Assembly (NCBI GenBank): GCA_039028155.1
Contig: JBCCIS010000009.1
Span: 62,001 to 126,000, forward strand
Length of the DNA: 64,000 nt
Direction: 5' to 3'
Origin: Pseudomonadota bacterium
Lineage (GTDB): Bacteria; Pseudomonadota; Alphaproteobacteria; SP197
The translations under genes and the position numbers were made by a program. The notes under the pieces are model-generated. The model was not told where the DNA came from. It saw only the letters and a program-made list of their open reading frames with translations, and did no database searches. Below, one piece after another: positions 1-8,976 of this stretch; position 1 is the stretch's first letter; each line of letters opens with the position of its first letter.

Positions 1-1
1 G

Positions 2-262
2 GCGGAAAACCCGCCGTCCGGGTTTGGCTTCAGCGACACCGCGTTCCGGATCTTCATTCTGATGGCGACGCGGCGTCTGCAGAGCGACCGCTTTCTGAAC
101 GTCGACTTCCGGCCTGAAATCTATTCACCGCTCGGCATCGCTTGGGTGCTGGAGAATGGGATGACCAGCATCATCCTGCGCAATTTTCCCGAGTTGGCGT
201 CGGTCGTGCCGAGCGACCAAAGCGCCTTTGCGCCATGGCGCGCGTTACCGTCCGAGCGATAA
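2..262 (+). CDS. Haem peroxidase family protein (animal-peroxidase / fatty-acid alpha-dioxygenase type), C-terminal fragment
   Basis: The frame is open from the window edge, so only the last 86 residues are visible. They carry the C-terminal pattern of the animal haem peroxidase superfamily: a helix with ATRRLQSDRF, then FRPEIYSPLG, a NGM..IILRNFPEL segment and a terminal AFAPWR. This layout resembles bacterial peroxidases and the alpha-dioxygenases that oxygenate fatty acids. The haem-binding and distal histidines lie outside the window, so the catalytic type cannot be decided. The stop is 11 bases before the ATG of the ThDP enzyme, whose Shine-Dalgarno (aaggagg) begins at the stop codon, which argues for one operon. 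The family call is fairly secure; the substrate is unknown. Confidence 0.75.
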   Translation, partial: AENPPSGFGFSDTAFRIFILMATRRLQSDRFLNVDFRPEIYSPLGIAWVLENGMTSIILRNFPELASVVPSDQSAFAPWRALPSER

Positions 263-273
263 GGAGGGGCCGG

Positions 274-2004
274 ATGCGAGTTTACGAATCGATCGTCAAG
301 AACCTGGAACACCTGGGTGTCGACGCCGTGTTCGGCGGCGCTGGTGAGAATGCCGCCGGCATGATGGTGGCGCTGGACAATTCAAAGAAGATCCGCGGCA
401 TGATCACCAAGAACGAACAGGCGGCCGCCTTCATGGCCTGCGGCTATGCCATGTTCACGGACAATCTGGGCGTTTGCTTTGCGACGGCCGGTCCGGGGGC
501 GTTCAACCTGATCTCCGGTTTGTCGGTGGCGCTGACCGACTCCTATCCGGTTCTGGCGATCACCGGCTATTCGTCGATCGAATGGAGCGGCATGGGTGGG
601 CTCAATGAGACCTCCGGGCTCAACAGAACACCGGACTCCCAAGCCATGATGGCGGCGACGACCAAGAAGTCCTACTTGCTGAAGGATATCGCCGAGACCT
701 CGGACATGCTTGAGGAGGCGGTCAACATCGCGTTCGAGGGCCGCCCCGGCCCCGTCCACATCGCCGTCGCAGAGGACCTGACGGCATCCGGCATGGAGGT
801 CGAGAACCACCGCGATATCCGGCTCGACATCAATCCGGTCGTGCCTGAAACGGCGCGTGTGGCCGAGGTCGCCGACGTTCTGGTCCGGGCGCTCGAAGAC
901 GGCAAGCGCATCGCGGCCTTGGTTGGATTTGGCGCGATACGCAGCCGCGCCGGTGAACCGTTGCGCCGTCTGCTGGAGCGCTACCAGATCCCGCTGCTGA
1001 CGACGCTCGACGGCAAAGGCATCGTGCCCGAGGAGCACCCCCTGGCCGTCGGCGTGTTCTGCGACAGCGGCCACAAGAGTGCCTGGGACACCTTTCTTGA
1101 GGCCGATGTCATTCTGGCCATCGGCAACTCGCTTGCCCAGCACGCGACCTTCGACTTCCGCGAGGGCCTGTTCGACGGCAAGACGCTGATCCACATCAAC
1201 ATCGACCCGGTCGAGATCGACAAGGTCTACAAGTCCGACCACGCCATCGTCGGCGACGCCAAGCTGGCGGTCGAGGCGCTCTACGACAAGATGTCCGATA
1301 CCCTCGACCCCATGCCGACCATGGAGTTCGACACCCAGGACTACGACGAGGAGACGATTATCGCCGTTCTACGGCGGCTGCACCCCGGCGAGCTGGCGCA
1401 GAGTGTCTCTAAGCTGATGCCCGACAACGCCGTCGTGCTTGCCGATGCCGGCGCTCACCTCGCCTGGCTCGGCTACTACCTTGAGCTGCGCGACGGACAG
1501 AACTTCCGCAAGCCCGGCATGTACGGACCGATGGCTGGCAACACCAACGGGGCGCTCGGTGTCAAGATCGCCGAACCCGACAGGACCGTCATCGTCGGCT
1601 GCGGCGACGGTTGCTATTTGATGTCGGGTTTCGAGCTTCTCACTGCCGTCCAGTACGACATCCCGGTCATCTGGATCATCTTCAATGACGGTGAGTTCAA
1701 GCTGATCAAGCTTTATCAGATCGCCGCGTTTCGCGAGTGCGGTCTGACCGACTTCGACAATCCCGACTATGCCGCCTACGCCAAGGCCTGCGGCGCGGAG
1801 GGTTACCGCGCGGAGTCGCTCGAAGAGTTCGAAGAAGCCTTCAAGCTCGCGCTCGCGTCCGGCAGGCCGACCGTGATCGACGCCGCGATCACCCGCTTTG
1901 CTCTACCCAACTACAGCACGACGCCGGAAGGCATTCTGGCGGGGATCTGGGAAGGCGTTCGCGGAAGGCTCGGCGGTGACGACGACGAGGACGACAAGTC
2001 ATGA
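274..2004 (+). CDS. Thiamine diphosphate-dependent enzyme, acetolactate synthase large-subunit-like
   Basis: The protein has 576 residues and the three-domain layout of ThDP enzymes. The N-terminal Pyr domain has the cofactor-activating glutamate in KNEQAAAF (about residue 48) and the ATAGPGAFNLISGL segment. A central domain follows, then a C-terminal PP domain with the ThDP/Mg motif GDGCYLMSG (about residue 444) paired with ND at about 471. The start at ATG 274 is preferred over an in-frame ATG at 142 because aaggagg lies at 261-267 and the upstream codons overlap the peroxidase gene. The tail is very acidic (DDDEDD). The stop overlaps the next ATG (ATGA). Family members make acetolactate, cleave 2-hydroxyacyl-CoA or decarboxylate 2-oxoacids. 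Its place beside a peroxidase and a GMC oxidase argues against a simple ilvB role. The exact reaction is unknown. Confidence 0.88.
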   Translation: MRVYESIVKNLEHLGVDAVFGGAGENAAGMMVALDNSKKIRGMITKNEQAAAFMACGYAMFTDNLGVCFATAGPGAFNLISGLSVALTDSYPVLAITGYSSIEWSGMGGLNETSGLNRTPDSQAMMAATTKKSYLLKDIAETSDMLEEAVNIAFEGRPGPVHIAVAEDLTASGMEVENHRDIRLDINPVVPETARVAEVADVLVRALEDGKRIAALVGFGAIRSRAGEPLRRLLERYQIPLLTTLDGKGIVPEEHPLAVGVFCDSGHKSAWDTFLEADVILAIGNSLAQHATFDFREGLFDGKTLIHINIDPVEIDKVYKSDHAIVGDAKLAVEALYDKMSDTLDPMPTMEFDTQDYDEETIIAVLRRLHPGELAQSVSKLMPDNAVVLADAGAHLAWLGYYLELRDGQNFRKPGMYGPMAGNTNGALGVKIAEPDRTVIVGCGDGCYLMSGFELLTAVQYDIPVIWIIFNDGEFKLIKLYQIAAFRECGLTDFDNPDYAAYAKACGAEGYRAESLEEFEEAFKLALASGRPTVIDAAITRFALPNYSTTPEGILAGIWEGVRGRLGGDDDEDDKS

Positions 2005-3404
2005 GCATGAACACAACCGGTCATGCCGGCCTCGACGCACTTCTCGCTAGACCCCTGCTCGAGACCATGTGGCAGCGACGCACACACCGCGTTCCCCGCG
2101 GCATCAAGAAGATCGCTGCGGGCTCCATGACCTACGAATCCGCCTCGCCACCGGTGCCGCTCGACGCACTCGAAGAGGCTGTCCTGATCGCCGCCACGGG
2201 CTGTACCGGGCTCACCATGCCGGATCGCCCGTTCTCCGATCCCAACACAGGCGATCCCGTGATGGCCAAGCCCAACCTGACGATGGCCGGGCGTACCGCG
2301 GGCAGCCCCGACAACGCTCAGGGAACGCACTTCTTCCTGATCAACGACAGCGGCACCTACTTTCTCAAAAACCTGCCGCCGGCCGATGGCGATCCCTTCG
2401 ACCCCGACACGCTGATCGCGCGCGCCAACGAAGCCAAGGTGCAGTTGATCGACAAGCGGATCGATGTCGCGGAGGGCGACCGCGCTTTCCCCGCCTATCT
2501 CGACTCCAACCGTTTTCTTTCGAACCTACCGGGCACGACCATTCTGATGCCCGTGGTCGATCTCTCACACCAGTACATCAACGGGTTGATGTACTTGCTG
2601 ACCCAACCGGACGGTGCCCGCCCGACCCTGGTCGACGATCGTTTTTTCTATCGCAACGCAGGCGTCAAACGCTGGGTCGAGAACGGCTTCTTGAACAAGG
2701 ATCTCAAGGTGCCGCTTGGCGCCATCGGTACACTGCGAACCCAGATCGAGGCCGACCTGCTGCTGCAGAACCTGTTCCTGGTCGCCGATGCCATGGGGTT
2801 GGGTGCCTGGATCCACGCGACGATCAGCCCACCGGTCTTGACCGGCGATCCAAAGTTCAGCCCGCGCTATGGCCCGATGCTGGGTTTCGAACATGTCGTG
2901 CCGCGCTGGCGCGTGCTGGATCTGCTTCGCTGGCACGTCCCCTTGCCGCGTTTCGCGAACCTGCGCTCCCACGCGGTTGCGCTCAAACACGACGGCAGTT
3001 TCCTGATACGGGCCAAGTGTCCGCCCAACTACCCGTCTATGGCGGACGCCGTCGATGCCGTGATCGCCGGGAAGTTTGGTCCCGGCGGCGTCTACAACGA
3101 CCGCGACACGTTCCAGAAGATCTACAAGGACGACTTCGGCGACCGTTATCTTGAGGAGGCAAACTCCTACAGCGACGACGTCATCAACTGCGTGCGCGAC
3201 GTCTGCAACTACATCTACGACACCCATGGACGCTTTCCCGCCCATTGCGAGGCGATCCACGTGCCCGGCGTGTGGTTGCAGGTTCACTATCCGGAAGTCC
3301 CCTATTACGAGACCTATTTCAAGGATGGATTGACGGAGGCCCATCGCCGGCACGACGAGCTTTGGCGTCCCGACGGCAGCGGCAAGGGGGCGACGAATGG
3401 CTGA
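2001..3404 (+). CDS. Long nitroreductase-like flavoprotein
   Basis: The 467-residue protein starts at an ATG overlapping the previous stop by 4 bases. The N-terminal half has nitroreductase-type features: MWQRRTHRVPRG resembles the FMN-phosphate-binding Arg-rich start, and PLDALEEAVLIAATGCTG resembles the L..LL.AA.G.NG segment of SagB/nitroreductase proteins. The central LLLQNLFLVADAMGLGAWIH matches the conserved helix and glycine turn before the FMN site. The C-terminal 150 residues (from about residue 320) are not recognised and make it more than twice the usual nitroreductase length. By context it is an oxidoreductase working with the flanking ThDP and GMC enzymes. The fold call is moderate; the substrate is unknown. 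Confidence 0.6.
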   Translation: MSMNTTGHAGLDALLARPLLETMWQRRTHRVPRGIKKIAAGSMTYESASPPVPLDALEEAVLIAATGCTGLTMPDRPFSDPNTGDPVMAKPNLTMAGRTAGSPDNAQGTHFFLINDSGTYFLKNLPPADGDPFDPDTLIARANEAKVQLIDKRIDVAEGDRAFPAYLDSNRFLSNLPGTTILMPVVDLSHQYINGLMYLLTQPDGARPTLVDDRFFYRNAGVKRWVENGFLNKDLKVPLGAIGTLRTQIEADLLLQNLFLVADAMGLGAWIHATISPPVLTGDPKFSPRYGPMLGFEHVVPRWRVLDLLRWHVPLPRFANLRSHAVALKHDGSFLIRAKCPPNYPSMADAVDAVIAGKFGPGGVYNDRDTFQKIYKDDFGDRYLEEANSYSDDVINCVRDVCNYIYDTHGRFPAHCEAIHVPGVWLQVHYPEVPYYETYFKDGLTEAHRRHDELWRPDGSGKGATNG

Positions 3405-3834
3405 TAACCCGAAAGTCTTCAGCGAACGCCAGGCGCGTTTTCTGCTGCACCTGGGCCAAACTGTCGCGCCGGGTGTGGCCGACCTGGACAAGCGTGGTCA
3501 GAAGCGCTTCCGGATGATCATTCGGCTTATGCTGTTACGCCGTTCCAACATGGAGCGGCTCCAGGTGCGGCTCTTTCTCCTTGTGCTTCGCTGGTTGCCG
3601 GCACCGGTTTTCTTCCGACCCTTCGAACGCATTCCCGCCTCGGCGCAGACCTGGATCCTGCTGCGCTTCGAGAACGCGCCGATCAAACTGCTCCGCGCCG
3701 GATTCTGGGGCCTGAAGACACTGATCTTCATGGGTTACTACGGCCAGTTGGCGATCGCAAAGAAGGTCAAGTACGACCCGGATCTGCGCCATGGCAACGA
3801 GCTGTTATTACAAGAGAAAGCGGCGCAGCCATGA
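3397..3834 (+). CDS. Small basic protein upstream of GMC oxidoreductase, possible partner subunit
   Basis: A 145-residue, Arg/Lys-rich protein with an amphipathic to hydrophobic middle (RLFLLVLRWLPAPVFF) and a later segment FWGLKTLIFMGYYGQ. The start overlaps the previous gene by 8 bases and the stop overlaps the GMC start by 4, so it is translationally coupled on both sides. The segment with an aromatic-rich GYYG resembles the N-terminal extension that precedes the FAD domain in long-chain alcohol oxidases, as if that extension were encoded as a separate chain here. It could serve as a membrane-anchoring or assembly subunit. No catalytic motif is visible. The function is inferred from position only. 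Confidence 0.65.
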   Translation: MADNPKVFSERQARFLLHLGQTVAPGVADLDKRGQKRFRMIIRLMLLRRSNMERLQVRLFLLVLRWLPAPVFFRPFERIPASAQTWILLRFENAPIKLLRAGFWGLKTLIFMGYYGQLAIAKKVKYDPDLRHGNELLLQEKAAQP

Positions 3835-5333
3835 TCGAGAAAGACTACGACATCATCATCATCGGCTCGGGCGCCGGTGGCGGGACGGTTGCGCGAGAGC
3901 TGAGTGCCCTGTGCGGCGAAGGTAAGACGATCGCCGTTCTTGAGTGGGGTCCGAAGTTCCGTGACGAGGAGTTCACGGGCCGCGAGCTGCAAATGGCCAA
4001 CAAGCTCTATTTCGAATCCGGTGGTCTGTTGACCGAAGGTCGCGAGATGACCTGTGCCTTCGGACGCGGTTACGGCGGCTCGACGATGGTCTACACCGGC
4101 ACCTCGATCGAACTGCCGGAACATGTCGCTGAGCGTTGGGCGGTCCCCGGCCTTACCTATGCTGACATCATCGCGCGCACGCAGAAGTACAAACAGGAAA
4201 ACAACGTCCACATCCTCGACGACAACCTGATCAACGAGAACAACGAACTGTTCCGCATAGGCTGCGACAAGCTCGGCCTGAACGCGCGCAAGTTCCCAGT
4301 CAACATCAAAGGCTGCCTGGGTTCAGGCGCCTGCAACATGGGATGCCCCAACCAAGCCAAACAAGGCACGAACCGCGTTCAGCTGCCCCAGGCCGAACAA
4401 CAGGGTGTCGAGGTCGTTACCCATTGTCGGGTCGAGAAGATCGGTGAGCGTTGCGTTGAAGCCGAGGTTAAGACCCTGCCCCTTGGCGAGCCGCCCAGCT
4501 GGGCGCCGGGCCGTTATCTGATCCGCGCCAAAGTGGTGATCGTCTGCGGTGGCGCGGTCAACTCGTCAGCGCTGATGCAGCGCTCCAACTTGCCGGTGAG
4601 CTTTCCGGCGCTGGGACGCTTTTTCACGTGCCACCCGGCGCTCACCCTGGTGGCACAGCACGACAAGCCGATCACCAATTTCTACGGCTTTCCAAAGACC
4701 TACTACTGCGACGATTTCGAGAAGTCGGAACACTACCTTCTCGAAACCTGCATGTACTTCCCGTTCACGACCGCCAAGAACATCGCTTCCTTCGGGCCTG
4801 AGCATTCCGCCTTCCTTGCGGACTTTACACGCCTGCAGATGATCCTGGTGTTGGCAAGCGACAAGGCGATCCCGGAGAACAGAATCACAGTCGACGACGA
4901 TGGCAACCCGCAGGTCGACTACACCTTCACCGACGATGTTAAGAAGGCCTTCGTCAGCGCACAACGCGTCGCGGCCCGAATTTTCTTCGCCGCCGGCGCG
5001 GCGCGCGTTCATGTACCCGGAGCATCGATACCGGTGATTGAAGCGTCGATGCAGGACAAGATCGACGAACTCGTGACCATGCGCGAGCTACGCATGGGCA
5101 AGATACCCATCTCCAGCGCCCACATGATGGGCGGTTGCCGCATGGGTCGCGACTCCTCCGATTCCGTGACCAATGGATGGGGCCAGGTGCACGACATCCC
5201 ATGGTTGTTCTGCGCTGATTCGAGCCTTTTTCCCGGCTCCTCCGAGGTCAACCCCTACATGACCGTCATGTCGCTGGCGGATCGGGTGGCAGAAGGCATA
5301 CGCGACAATGCCGGGACCTTGCTCGCGGCATGA
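3831..5333 (+). CDS. GMC family FAD-dependent oxidoreductase (long-chain alcohol oxidase-like)
   Basis: The 500-residue protein opens with the Rossmann FAD motif IIIGSGAGGGTVA (about residues 10-22) and an acidic strand end (VLEWG). It then has the GGST motif of GMC enzymes and a Cys-rich segment with CLGSGACNMGCPNQAK (about residues 163-180), typical of long-chain alcohol oxidases and related bacterial GMC proteins. The C-terminal GMC domain has AHMMGGCRMG at about 427-436, followed by CADSSLFPGSSEVNPYMTVMSLADR, described here as two blocks around the FAD-contacting NP. Family members oxidise primary or secondary alcohols. Lying downstream of a haem peroxidase and a ThDP enzyme, it may handle an aldehyde or alcohol from lipid oxidation, which is inference. 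Confidence 0.85.
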   Translation: MIEKDYDIIIIGSGAGGGTVARELSALCGEGKTIAVLEWGPKFRDEEFTGRELQMANKLYFESGGLLTEGREMTCAFGRGYGGSTMVYTGTSIELPEHVAERWAVPGLTYADIIARTQKYKQENNVHILDDNLINENNELFRIGCDKLGLNARKFPVNIKGCLGSGACNMGCPNQAKQGTNRVQLPQAEQQGVEVVTHCRVEKIGERCVEAEVKTLPLGEPPSWAPGRYLIRAKVVIVCGGAVNSSALMQRSNLPVSFPALGRFFTCHPALTLVAQHDKPITNFYGFPKTYYCDDFEKSEHYLLETCMYFPFTTAKNIASFGPEHSAFLADFTRLQMILVLASDKAIPENRITVDDDGNPQVDYTFTDDVKKAFVSAQRVAARIFFAAGAARVHVPGASIPVIEASMQDKIDELVTMRELRMGKIPISSAHMMGGCRMGRDSSDSVTNGWGQVHDIPWLFCADSSLFPGSSEVNPYMTVMSLADRVAEGIRDNAGTLLAA

Positions 5334-5352
5334 CGCGGAAGGTTTAGACATC

Positions 5353-5721
5353 GTGGAATGGCTGGCCGACAACAAAGAACTGCTGAGCTGGATTTTCGGC
5401 GCCATCGCGACCGCGGCAGGCGGCATGTGGGCAGTCGTCAAATTCTATCTTGAAAGGCGCGATCGACAGAACAGCCGCAAAGCCGCAGGCACCAGTAGCA
5501 GCACAACGCCAAGCGGCAACGTCCACATCGGCGACAGCGTTACGATCCAACAGGCGTCGCTGTCAAAGCCGGCTCTGGCCTTGGCCGTCATTGGGCTTGC
5601 CCTCCTCGCTTACGCCGCCTTCTTTTCCCGTAACGACTGCATTCAAGGTTCGGTTGTCACCGGCGACGTCTCGGGAAGCCAGATCAATGTCGACGCAACC
5701 GTCACAGGAGATTGTGAGTGA
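5353..5721 (+). CDS. Small two-TM membrane protein with a polar beta-rich linker
   Basis: 122 residues from a GTG at 5353, chosen because ggaagg lies about 10 bases upstream and the residues before it overlap the GMC stop region. Two hydrophobic helices are visible: about residues 9-32 (LLSWIFGAIATAAGGMW) and about 74-94 (ALALAVIGLALLAYAAFF). Between them is a Ser/Thr-rich stretch with GNVHIGDSVTIQQ, and after the second helix a similar short pattern (GSQINVDATVTGDCE). Such N-x-I-G-D segments recur in small membrane proteins next to TPR proteins in bacteria. The stop overlaps the GTG of the TPR gene, so the two are translated together. No enzyme motif is seen and the function is unknown. Confidence 0.65.
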   Translation: MEWLADNKELLSWIFGAIATAAGGMWAVVKFYLERRDRQNSRKAAGTSSSTTPSGNVHIGDSVTIQQASLSKPALALAVIGLALLAYAAFFSRNDCIQGSVVTGDVSGSQINVDATVTGDCE

Positions 5722-7889
5722 CGCACAACGGCGCACTGGCAGCTTGCGTCATCGCGCTGGCAATGATTTTGCCGTCCGCGCCTGCCACCTCGCAGATTAT
5801 AGGGGACAGATTGCAGGCGAACTGCTCCAGCGTCAGTCAAGACGTCACCGAGAGCACGATCAACATCATCTGCGGCATGCCGCACGAGCAAGTCGTCCAA
5901 TTGGTCGAGCTCGCCGCATCGCCTGAGGCCGGCGACCGCGATGAGCTGTTGACACAACTGGCGGCCATCGTTCCCGCCAACAGCCAGTTTCAGGCAGAAG
6001 CCGTCGCCACGTTTCTTGAGATCCTGAACGAGCAGCCCGTCGAGCCGGAACAACTCGCCGATCGGTTCGCTGCGATCGCAGAACAACACGTTCAGCTACT
6101 GGAAGAAGTAAGCCGGTTTCGTGTCTCCGATCCCGACGTCCAACGTCTGCGCGACGAGGCGGCATCGGCATTGGAGAATGCACCGAACTATGACCTTGCC
6201 GTGGCCAAGCTGGAAGAAGCCCGCGCGCTCGTACGTCAAAAGCGCGAGGCGGTGGCTCAGGTGCTGGCCGGTCAGCAACGCGAGGAGGCAGCCCTTGCGC
6301 GCGAACAGGCAAAGATCGAGTCAGCCCGTCTGCAATACGCCGAAGCGGCCCGCCACTACCAGGAAGCCGAACAGCTGTTGCCGGCCGACGACCTCGACCA
6401 GCGCGGCTCCGACCTTGTCCAAGCCTGTCTGAACTGGCGTTACCACGGCGAGGACTTTGCCGACAACGCATCACTGGATAACGCGATTGCCGCCTGCGGC
6501 GCAGCACTCGATCACTTCAGCCGCGAGCGAACGCCATCTGACTGGGCGAAGACGCAGAACAGTCTGGGCAACGCCCTCACAGCGTTGGGTGAACGTCAGG
6601 TTGACACGACCCGGCTCGAGCAAGCCGTTGCCGCCTTCCGTGCCGCACTGGAAGAACAGTCCCGCGACAGTGACGCACTCGACTGGGCGTCTACCCAGAA
6701 CAATCTGGGCGTCGCCCTGATGTGGATGGGTGAACGCCAGGCGGATACCGACAGCCTGGAGATGGCGGTGATGGCCTTCCGTGTGGCGCTGGAGGAGCGC
6801 AGCCGCGCCGATGTTCCACATGCCTGGGCCATAACCCAGAACAACCTTGCCACCGCGCTCGCCATGATCGGGCGCCGCGAAAACGACCTCGTTTCCCTTG
6901 AAGAAGCAGCCCGAGCCTATCGCGCGGCGCTGCAGGAATGGTCGCGCGATAACGCGCCGCTCGACTGGGCGATGACCCAAAGCAACCTGGGCAACGTCCT
7001 GGCGACCCTTGGCGAGTGGCAAACCGATCCCGAACTCCTGGAACAGGCCGTTGCTGCTTACCGGGCAGCGCTGGAGGAGCTACCGCGTGAGCGCCTGCCG
7101 CTCGACTGGGCGATGGCCCAGAACAATCTGGGGAACGCACTGACGGCACTGGGCGGGCGCAGCACCGGAACCGAACACTTCGAAGAGGCGGTGACAGCGC
7201 TGCATGCAGCGCTTGAAGAGCGCACGCGCGAGCGCGCGCCGCTGGACTGGGCGGAAACGCAGAACAATCTGGGCAACACCCTCATGCGCCTGGGCGAACG
7301 CGAGATGGACACCGAGAGCTTCGAGCTTGCTGTCGATGCCCACCGCGCAGCGCTTGAAGAAAGAACACGCGATGACGTGCCACTTGATTGGGCCATGAGT
7401 CAAAACAACCTAGGCAACGCCCTGATGCGTTTGGCTGACCGAAGCGGTGATGCAGAAGATGCCGAGGCCGCGGTGACAGCCTTTCGGGCAACCCTGGAAG
7501 AATGGACTCGCGAACGCGTCCCGTTTTATTGGGCGGCAGGACAGAACAGCTTAGGTTCGGCACTCGTGCGCTTAAGCCTCGCGGAAGGCGAGACCCAACA
7601 TTTGGAGCAGGCCGTTACCGCATTCCAGGCGACGTTGGAAGAGTGGACCAGAGAGCGCGCACCACGCTATTGGGCCATGGCCCAAAGCAATCTTGGCAAC
7701 GCGCTGCTTTTGCTGGGTGAGCGCGACGACGGTACGGCGTACCTCATTGAAGCAAAGGCGGCCTATGAGGCGGCCCTGACGATCTACCCCGAGACGGAGA
7801 GCACGAACGCGCACGCTGAAGACCTAAGAGACGACCTCGCCCACGTGGAGACCTTGATCCAAGAGCGCCAAGAAAGCACCGACCCTTAG
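5718..7889 (+). CDS. Secreted TPR-repeat protein with nine 47-residue repeats
   Basis: The 723-residue protein starts at a GTG overlapping the previous stop. Residues 1-27 form a signal peptide (hydrophobic ACVIALAMILPSAPATS). A helical Glu/Arg-rich, coiled-coil-like part spans about 115-230. Residues 280-702 are nine tandem repeats of exactly 47 residues (141 bp each, 6555-7823) with consensus QNNLGNAL..LGER followed by an EAV.A.RAALEE helix and a R..PLDWA turn, a fused TPR-type helical hairpin. Such arrays bind proteins. The signal peptide places it in the periplasm or on the membrane, unlike cytosolic TPR sensors that carry the same repeat type. The partner is unknown; the coupled two-TM protein upstream is the best candidate. 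Confidence 0.85.
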   Translation: MTHNGALAACVIALAMILPSAPATSQIIGDRLQANCSSVSQDVTESTINIICGMPHEQVVQLVELAASPEAGDRDELLTQLAAIVPANSQFQAEAVATFLEILNEQPVEPEQLADRFAAIAEQHVQLLEEVSRFRVSDPDVQRLRDEAASALENAPNYDLAVAKLEEARALVRQKREAVAQVLAGQQREEAALAREQAKIESARLQYAEAARHYQEAEQLLPADDLDQRGSDLVQACLNWRYHGEDFADNASLDNAIAACGAALDHFSRERTPSDWAKTQNSLGNALTALGERQVDTTRLEQAVAAFRAALEEQSRDSDALDWASTQNNLGVALMWMGERQADTDSLEMAVMAFRVALEERSRADVPHAWAITQNNLATALAMIGRRENDLVSLEEAARAYRAALQEWSRDNAPLDWAMTQSNLGNVLATLGEWQTDPELLEQAVAAYRAALEELPRERLPLDWAMAQNNLGNALTALGGRSTGTEHFEEAVTALHAALEERTRERAPLDWAETQNNLGNTLMRLGEREMDTESFELAVDAHRAALEERTRDDVPLDWAMSQNNLGNALMRLADRSGDAEDAEAAVTAFRATLEEWTRERVPFYWAAGQNSLGSALVRLSLAEGETQHLEQAVTAFQATLEEWTRERAPRYWAMAQSNLGNALLLLGERDDGTAYLIEAKAAYEAALTIYPETESTNAHAEDLRDDLAHVETLIQERQESTDP
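6555..7823 (+). repeat. Nine tandem 141-bp coding repeats (TPR array)
   Basis: Each unit encodes 47 residues beginning QN(N/S)LG and ending near DWA. Spacing is exactly 141 bp for all nine units with no insertions. Units 5 and 6 are the most alike and the last unit is the most diverged, losing the terminal Arg-x-x-Pro-x-x-Trp turn. Confidence 0.85.
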
Positions 7890-8003
7890 CGGGAATCGTG
7901 TTTCGTGCGTCGCATCGCGCCCAGACAGGCGGTTTGTGATCGCAGAAGCAAAGTGCGAAAAGCAAGTCACCTAATGTTTGTCTCGTGAACGATGGAGACC
8001 CGA

Positions 8004-8867
8004 ATGTTAGACCATCCCGCAATTGACATCGCGTTGGCGACGATCCTTTTCTACATCGTGTTGAGTCTCGTCGCCTCCTCTGTTCAGGAATGGATAGCCA
8101 GCATGCTGGGCCTCCGCTCCAAAAACCTGAACGCAGGGATCAAACGGCTGATCGGTGATCAATACACCCAGCGCGTCTACCGCCATCCGTTGATTGCGAA
8201 CCTGGCCAAGGCTGGCAAGCTGCCATCCTATATTGATCCGAAGACGCTGAGTACCGTACTCCTCGAGCTGATTGCGCGGGACAATGCGTCGAAGTCGTAT
8301 GTCACCTGCACGGCGGACGACGTGCGAGGTATTGTCGGAAAGATCAGCGATGATCATCCTCTCAAAGAGATCTTGGATACTTGGCTGACGGAAGGCGAAG
8401 ATGCGGCCAACACCCTCAAAGACCGCCTGGCCTCATGGTTTGACGAAGGCATGTCGCGGATGTCGGGTTGGTATGCGCGGCGCGTCAAGGTCATCATTTT
8501 TGTTATCGCCGCGGCCGTTACGATCGCGACCAACGCCAGCTCCATCCACTTCGTCGAGGAGCTTTGGCGCAATGACATCCTGCGCTCGCAGCTGGCGGCG
8601 CAAGCGGTAACGCTTACAGAAGCTGCCGCATCAACCGACGAGATGCCGAATGTCTCTCAAGACCTGAATGACTTTCCCATCGGGTGGTACGGGCTACCCG
8701 AGGATTGGGTGGCATGGCTAAAGACGGTTCTCGGATGGGCCATCACGATCGCTGCGATCAGCCTCGGCGCGCCTTTCTGGTTCGACCTTCTCAGCAAAGT
8801 CGCGCGATTGCGGGGAACCGGAGCGAGGGCCGGCTCGAACAACCGCGATCCGTCCAGCACAAGCTGA
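8004..8867 (+). CDS. Membrane protein of unknown function
   Basis: 287 residues from ATG 8004, preferred to the in-frame ATG at 7992 because ggag (7994-7997) sits about 6 bases upstream. Three hydrophobic segments are visible: about residues 7-30 (IALATILFYIVLSLVASSV), about 158-178 (VKVIIFVIAAAVTIATNASS) and about 236-260 (VLGWAITIAAISLGAPFWF). Between the first two is a soluble helical domain of roughly 120 residues. The layout matches a widespread uncharacterised family seen near TPR and conflict-type proteins. It is separated from the TPR gene by 114 bases. No catalytic residue is recognisable. The C-terminus ends in a Gly/Arg/Ser-rich tail. Confidence 0.7.
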   Translation: MLDHPAIDIALATILFYIVLSLVASSVQEWIASMLGLRSKNLNAGIKRLIGDQYTQRVYRHPLIANLAKAGKLPSYIDPKTLSTVLLELIARDNASKSYVTCTADDVRGIVGKISDDHPLKEILDTWLTEGEDAANTLKDRLASWFDEGMSRMSGWYARRVKVIIFVIAAAVTIATNASSIHFVEELWRNDILRSQLAAQAVTLTEAAASTDEMPNVSQDLNDFPIGWYGLPEDWVAWLKTVLGWAITIAAISLGAPFWFDLLSKVARLRGTGARAGSNNRDPSSTS

Positions 8868-8976
8868 GCAGCGCTGCTCGGTTCGGGCGGTGTCGAATGT
8901 CTGGCGTCGGAGGCGATCAGCGCGGAGGTATGAGAGAGCGCACCTGAGTTGCACCCTATCTCACATGCGACCCGTA

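Noticed and set aside
382-1242. Open frame of 286 codons antisense to the ThDP gene
   Set aside because: Antisense to a clear enzyme with intact motifs; the translation is low-complexity and unlike any family.
6555-7823. CRISPR-like array
   Set aside because: The 141-bp periodicity is coding and in frame, encoding TPR units without unique spacers.
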